Shown here: positions 60,730 through 64,000 of the stretch, in pieces
Layout: each line of letters begins with the position of its first letter
Position numbering within the stretch: the stretch's first letter is position 1
Assembly: GCA_965263305.1 (NCBI GenBank)
Contig: OZ253666.1
Location: forward strand, 248,001-312,000
DNA from: MED-G105 sp965263305
GTDB lineage: Bacteria > Pseudomonadota > Alphaproteobacteria > Caulobacterales > Parvularculaceae
Direction: 5' to 3'
DNA length: 64,000 bases
Program-made: the position numbers and the translations under genes
The notes under the pieces: generated by a model
The model's input: only the letters and a program-made list of their open reading frames with translations
Told to the model about the DNA's origin: nothing
Databases searched by the model: none

Positions 60730-61703
60730 CGAATTCAGTGAATTCGCAATACGGCGCCGAGGCTGAACGCCGCCCTGAAGCGACAACAGATGACGTGCTT
60801 TCCGGCATTGATTTAAGCGGACAGCGCATTCTTGTCACTGGCGGCACCAGCGGGCTTGGGCGCGAGACTGCGAGAGCGCTCGCCACTCACAATGCAGATG
60901 TCGTCGTTACCGCGCGCTCAGAAGATAAAGGGCGGGCGGTTTGCGAGGCGCTGCGAGCGGAGACCGGCAGTGACCGAATTGATTTTGGCGTTTTGGAACT
61001 CGGATCGTTGAAAAGCATTCGTCGATTCGCCCAAGAGTTTCTCGAGAAGAACGAGCGATTAAACGTACTGATTAATAATGCTGGCGTTATGGCGTGTCCC
61101 CAGGCGCAAACGGAAGACGGGTTTGAACTTCAATTCGGCTCGAACCACCTTGGGCATTTTCTGCTTAGTGAGCTGCTCGTTCCAGCACTCAAAAATAGCG
61201 CAACCAGCCGTGTCGTCGCATTGAGCTCGCGGGGGCACGTAATTTCGGATGTTGACTTAGATGATCCAAATTTTGAAAACCGTCCATACCACAAATGGTT
61301 GTCATACGGTCAGGCGAAAACTGCGAATGCTCTGTTTGCCGTGGAGTTCAATCGGCAACATCGCAATGACGGTATTGAAGCATTCTCAGTTCATCCGGGC
61401 GTAATCATGACGGAACTTCTGCGCCATATGAGCGAAGACGATTTTGAGATGCTTGGACTGAGATCACCCGAAGGAACGCCGCGAACCCAAACAAAGTCAA
61501 TTCCCCAAGGTGCTGCAACGAGCGTTTGGGCCGCGACGGACGCCGCATTAAATGGCAAAGGCGGGGCCTATCTGGAAGATTGCAGCATTGCTGTCGTCAA
61601 TGATGATCCAGAAAAGCCAGGAGGCGTTCGTAGCTATGCAATCGATAACGAAAACGCGAAGCGACTATGGGATATCTCAGCCGACCTTGTGGCGCTAAAA
61701 TAG
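60726..61703 (+). CDS. SDR-family oxidoreductase coupled to carboxylic acid reductase
   Basis: This is a 325-residue SDR of the RDH/WWOX-like branch. About 25 extra residues precede ILVTGGTSGLGRETARALA. Then come TARS (NADP-type Arg), VLINNAGVMACP, GSNHLGHFLLS, the Ser in ALSSRGHVIS and the catalytic YGQAK. It is translationally coupled to the reductase by a four-base overlap. A simple reading is that it reduces the aldehyde made by the reductase to an alcohol, or oxidises an alcohol in the reverse sense. The substrate is not shown. Confidence 0.92.
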   Translation: MTNSVNSQYGAEAERRPEATTDDVLSGIDLSGQRILVTGGTSGLGRETARALATHNADVVVTARSEDKGRAVCEALRAETGSDRIDFGVLELGSLKSIRRFAQEFLEKNERLNVLINNAGVMACPQAQTEDGFELQFGSNHLGHFLLSELLVPALKNSATSRVVALSSRGHVISDVDLDDPNFENRPYHKWLSYGQAKTANALFAVEFNRQHRNDGIEAFSVHPGVIMTELLRHMSEDDFEMLGLRSPEGTPRTQTKSIPQGAATSVWAATDAALNGKGGAYLEDCSIAVVNDDPEKPGGVRSYAIDNENAKRLWDISADLVALK

Positions 61704-61832
61704 CGAACGAATTGGTTTTATCTGTACAACGATATTTCGAAATTTTGGTTTACCTGCTGAGCACGATGATGTTTGCGCGTTGTAGTACACCGGAAAGGGC
61801 CAACATTAATGGCCTAAGAATAAGGGCTAGGA

Positions 61833-63089
61833 ATGTTTCGCAATCTTTTTTATGGGTGGATCATTGTTGGTGCGGCGATCATCATTGGCTTTTTAACGAC
61901 CGGCTTGAATGGTTATGCCAACGGCATATTGCTCCCGCATTTAGCAGATACTTTAGCCAATGGAAGTCGCGGTCAAATTTCCATTGGCATCTCAATCGCG
62001 TCGATCTTTTCAGCGCTCGTTGCCCCCCTTATTGGCAGATATGCGGATAATAATTCCCCTCGCAAGATTTTGCTTATCGGCGCAGTTCTGATCGTCATTT
62101 CTTATATCGGAATAGCGAGCTCTCAAAAGTTGTGGCACTACTATGTCTCCATGGGGATTATATTCGGCGTAGGTGTATCCTGCGCTGGGCCGACTGTGCG
62201 TAGTCTTGTTGTTTCGCTCTGGTTTGAACGATGGCGCGGGCGCGCACTCGGGATTTCCGTCATGGGCGCCTCTCTTGCGGGCGTCTTATTGCCACTTATA
62301 CTGAACGAACTTGTCAATGACCTTGGTTGGCGGTCGACCGTTTATATTTGCGCCATAACCGTCGCCAGCATTCTTCTTCCGACAATCTATTTTGTGATAA
62401 AAGATCAACCTCGCGACATTGGCGAGGTTCGCGACGGTCATAAGAATGCACTCTCCGCTGACGTGATCAACGAATCCGATCGAGCAGATGATCACACCGA
62501 GGTAACATGGTCAGGAATGCTCCAAAATAAGTCGTTTTGGGCTATCGGACTCATCTTCGGACCGATGACCTGTGTATACATCGCAATTTCCGTTCATTTT
62601 TTTGGTCACGCAACAAATTCTGGGCTGCAATCTGGGCAAGCGGCGTTCGTTCTTTCGGCGATGGCTTTCTTGTCGGTATTGGGCAAACCGTTTATGGGCA
62701 TTTTGGCGGACTATGTCGGCGCGCGCATTACGATTTGGGCGTCGTTGCTGTTACAGTGCGTCGGGCTCATCACCTTCACGATGTCCTCTGAACTATGGCA
62801 CTTTTTGATTGCGGCATGCTTTCACGGGCTGGGGTATGCCGCGATGTCAGCGATGCGCACCTTTGCTCTTTCGACCAGCATCGGAACGCGTTCGCTTGGA
62901 TCGTCCGTTGGATTGTTGAAGTGGCTAGAATTGCCATTTGCGGCGAGCGCATCACCACTCGCAGGCTTCGTTTACGATGCGACCGGTAGTTATGATGCTG
63001 CTTTTCTTGTTTTCGCTGGCTTATTGCTTGTCGCATGCCTCGGACCGTTCTTTATCCGCGACGGTCGAATTCGCAATACAGCCCCTTAA
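61833..63089 (+). CDS. MFS transporter (OFA/monocarboxylate-type)
   Basis: This is a 418-residue 12-helix carrier. It begins FYGWIIVGAAIIIGFLTTGLNGYANGILLP, the N-terminal pattern of OFA and monocarboxylate transporters. LIGRYADNNSPRKILLIGA follows between helices 2 and 3, then FERWRGRALGISVMGASLAG, and GILADYVGARITIW in the second half. A soluble loop of about 40 residues joins the halves. It lies 129 bases after the SDR and is probably the last gene of that operon. Transport of an organic acid is likely. Confidence 0.9.
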   Translation: MFRNLFYGWIIVGAAIIIGFLTTGLNGYANGILLPHLADTLANGSRGQISIGISIASIFSALVAPLIGRYADNNSPRKILLIGAVLIVISYIGIASSQKLWHYYVSMGIIFGVGVSCAGPTVRSLVVSLWFERWRGRALGISVMGASLAGVLLPLILNELVNDLGWRSTVYICAITVASILLPTIYFVIKDQPRDIGEVRDGHKNALSADVINESDRADDHTEVTWSGMLQNKSFWAIGLIFGPMTCVYIAISVHFFGHATNSGLQSGQAAFVLSAMAFLSVLGKPFMGILADYVGARITIWASLLLQCVGLITFTMSSELWHFLIAACFHGLGYAAMSAMRTFALSTSIGTRSLGSSVGLLKWLELPFAASASPLAGFVYDATGSYDAAFLVFAGLLLVACLGPFFIRDGRIRNTAP

Positions 63090-63366
63090 CACACATTGTA
63101 TGCCTCCCCCGCTTCGGCGCAAATCCACAATCTTAGTTCTAGGGCTACGGACTTCTTTCTTGATTAATTGCTTCGCCAAAGCCGAGTGGTTTTTGATTTC
63201 TACCGCCGTGCGCGCCAACATTGTTGAAACAACATTCGGTGCGATGGTCGAAACGCATTGCTCATTAGGCGAATTGATTTTGCCAGACATCCCGCATGGA
63301 CGACCCGATTTAGCGACTGTATCTCTTGCGCAGTGAGGGTCGGCGCGAGGATCGGCGGGCGTGCGG

Positions 63367-64000
63367 CTACGCTTTCATTGACGTCAAGCGTTCCGAAATA
63401 AGGCTCTCAGCTTGCACCATAATCCGGTCCATCAGGTCCTGAACGGAGGGGATATCGTTGATCAAGCCGGCTACCATGCCGCAGGACCACGCACCCGCAT
63501 CCATATCGCCTTCGGTCATCACCTTTGGATAAACGCCCGCGACTTCCCCAATTATGTCCTCAAACTTCAACTCTGCGCCAAGCGTTCTTTCCTTTTCCAA
63601 CAGCCGTTCGACAGCTTCGTTGTTAAGGACGCGCTCAGTATTGCGCAGCGGTCGCATGATCAAACGCGTGTCCAACTCGCTCGCCGCCACGAGCGCTGCT
63701 TTGACATTGTCATGAACAGGCGCCTCTTTCGTTGCGATAAACCGCGTGCCCATATTCATACCGTCCGCACCAAGGGCAAGCGATGCAACAAGAGATCGCG
63801 CATCAGCCATACCACCTGAAGAAACGAATGGAACCTCCAACTCATCCGCGGCGCGCGGCAGCAAAATCATATTCGGAATGTCATCCTCACCCGGATGTCC
63901 GCCACACTCAAACCCATCGACGGACACGGCGTCACAACCAATCGCCTGCGCTTTCAGGGCATGACGCACCGACGTACATTTGTGAATGACCTTGATACCG
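63367..64000 (-). CDS. Nitronate monooxygenase-family protein, 5' part missing
   Basis: The visible 210 codons are the C-terminal two thirds of an NMO/2-nitropropane-dioxygenase-family FMN protein. The frame enters from the right edge reading GIKVIHKCTSVRHALKAQ, so the start lies outside the window. SVDGFECGGHPGED is the flavin-phosphate motif, followed by FVSSGGMADARSLVASLALGADGMNMGTRFIATKEA. It differs from the copy at 20417 and belongs to the longer NMO branch common in acyl-CoA catabolic regions. The 277 bases before it (63090-63366) show no supported gene. Confidence 0.9.
   Translation of the reverse strand, partial: GIKVIHKCTSVRHALKAQAIGCDAVSVDGFECGGHPGEDDIPNMILLPRAADELEVPFVSSGGMADARSLVASLALGADGMNMGTRFIATKEAPVHDNVKAALVAASELDTRLIMRPLRNTERVLNNEAVERLLEKERTLGAELKFEDIIGEVAGVYPKVMTEGDMDAGAWSCGMVAGLINDIPSVQDLMDRIMVQAESLISERLTSMKA

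Noticed and set aside
63021..63336. Overlapping open frames on both strands between the MFS and NMO genes
   Set aside because: Neither has a ribosome site or family pattern, and both run into the end of the MFS gene.
1..64000. Mobile elements, CRISPR arrays, tRNA or rRNA genes, toxin-antitoxin or phage defence systems
   Set aside because: I found no transposase, integrase, direct-repeat array, tRNA-like cloverleaf or defence-type protein. The window reads as metabolic throughout.

Overview
This 64 kb window looks like part of an alphaproteobacterial chromosome. The evidence is a TonB-dependent receptor of the type common in sphingomonad, caulobacterial and hyphomonad genomes, a dense set of acyl-CoA, short-chain dehydrogenase (SDR) and nitronate monooxygenase genes, intermediate GC, and Shine-Dalgarno starts that often use GTG. 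The lineage is inferred from gene content only. I see no rRNA, tRNA, CRISPR array, insertion sequence or phage gene. The SulP gene is cut by the left edge and a nitronate monooxygenase gene by the right edge.

Layout. (1) 1-9766: a SulP transporter (-), then a porin / phosphate-binding-like protein / hybrid histidine kinase operon (+), a TonB-dependent receptor ending in a clear terminator, and a lipoprotein beta-propeller. (2) 9960-14797 (-): an SDR with an abnormal active site, and a ferredoxin - FprA reductase - molybdopterin oxidoreductase operon. The last gene is broken by one in-frame TAG. (3) 15501-21367: three alpha/beta hydrolases (one with an SCP2-like N-terminus), an aldehyde dehydrogenase and a nitronate monooxygenase. 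(4) 21364-31249 (-): a ten-gene acyl-CoA operon: CitE-like lyase, HSD10-like SDR, CoA ligase, crotonase, alpha-methylacyl-CoA racemase-like protein, PaaG-like crotonase, APH-like kinase, DUF6285-like protein, acyl-CoA dehydrogenase (ACAD) and SDR. The kinase/DUF6285/ACAD/SDR order recalls the lvaABCD levulinate (4-hydroxyacyl-CoA) module. The kinase reading frame is interrupted by a TAG and would otherwise be fused to the DUF6285-like part. (5) 31755-37283: PQQ alcohol dehydrogenase, MmgE/PrpD, SRPBCC and an ACAD lacking the usual catalytic base. (6) 37842-42958 (+): GST, cytochrome P450, two MaoC hot-dog proteins, a malyl-CoA-lyase-like protein and an ACAD, followed by the only specific regulator, an IclR-type protein (-). 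(7) 44002-63089: SDR, CoA ligase, FadJ-type multifunctional enzyme, thiolase, IVD/LCAD-type ACAD, MFS transporter and GMC oxidoreductase (-), then crotonase, ACAD, carboxylic acid reductase, SDR and MFS transporter (+).

Together these genes read as a catabolic island for a hydrophobic, probably methyl-branched or alicyclic substrate (isoprenoid, terpenoid or steroid side chain). Uptake would use the TonB receptor and MFS carriers. Esterases would release acids or alcohols. The P450, PQQ and GMC dehydrogenases and the aldehyde dehydrogenase would oxidise the chain end. Two ligases would make CoA esters, the racemase would fix the 2-methyl stereochemistry, and ACADs, crotonases, SDRs, FadJ and thiolase would run beta-oxidation. 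MaoC/lyase and kinase modules would handle awkward hydroxylated or branched intermediates. The substrate is inferred, not shown.

The most notable new signal is a 14-bp palindrome, ATCACA-NN-TGTGAT. It occurs perfectly at 31404 and 37392 and in degenerate form at seven more intergenic sites (5697, 15041, 20318, 35364, 43787, 51546, 55047). Most lie in divergent promoters, and one is upstream of the IclR gene. This suggests one island-wide regulon, possibly governed by that regulator.
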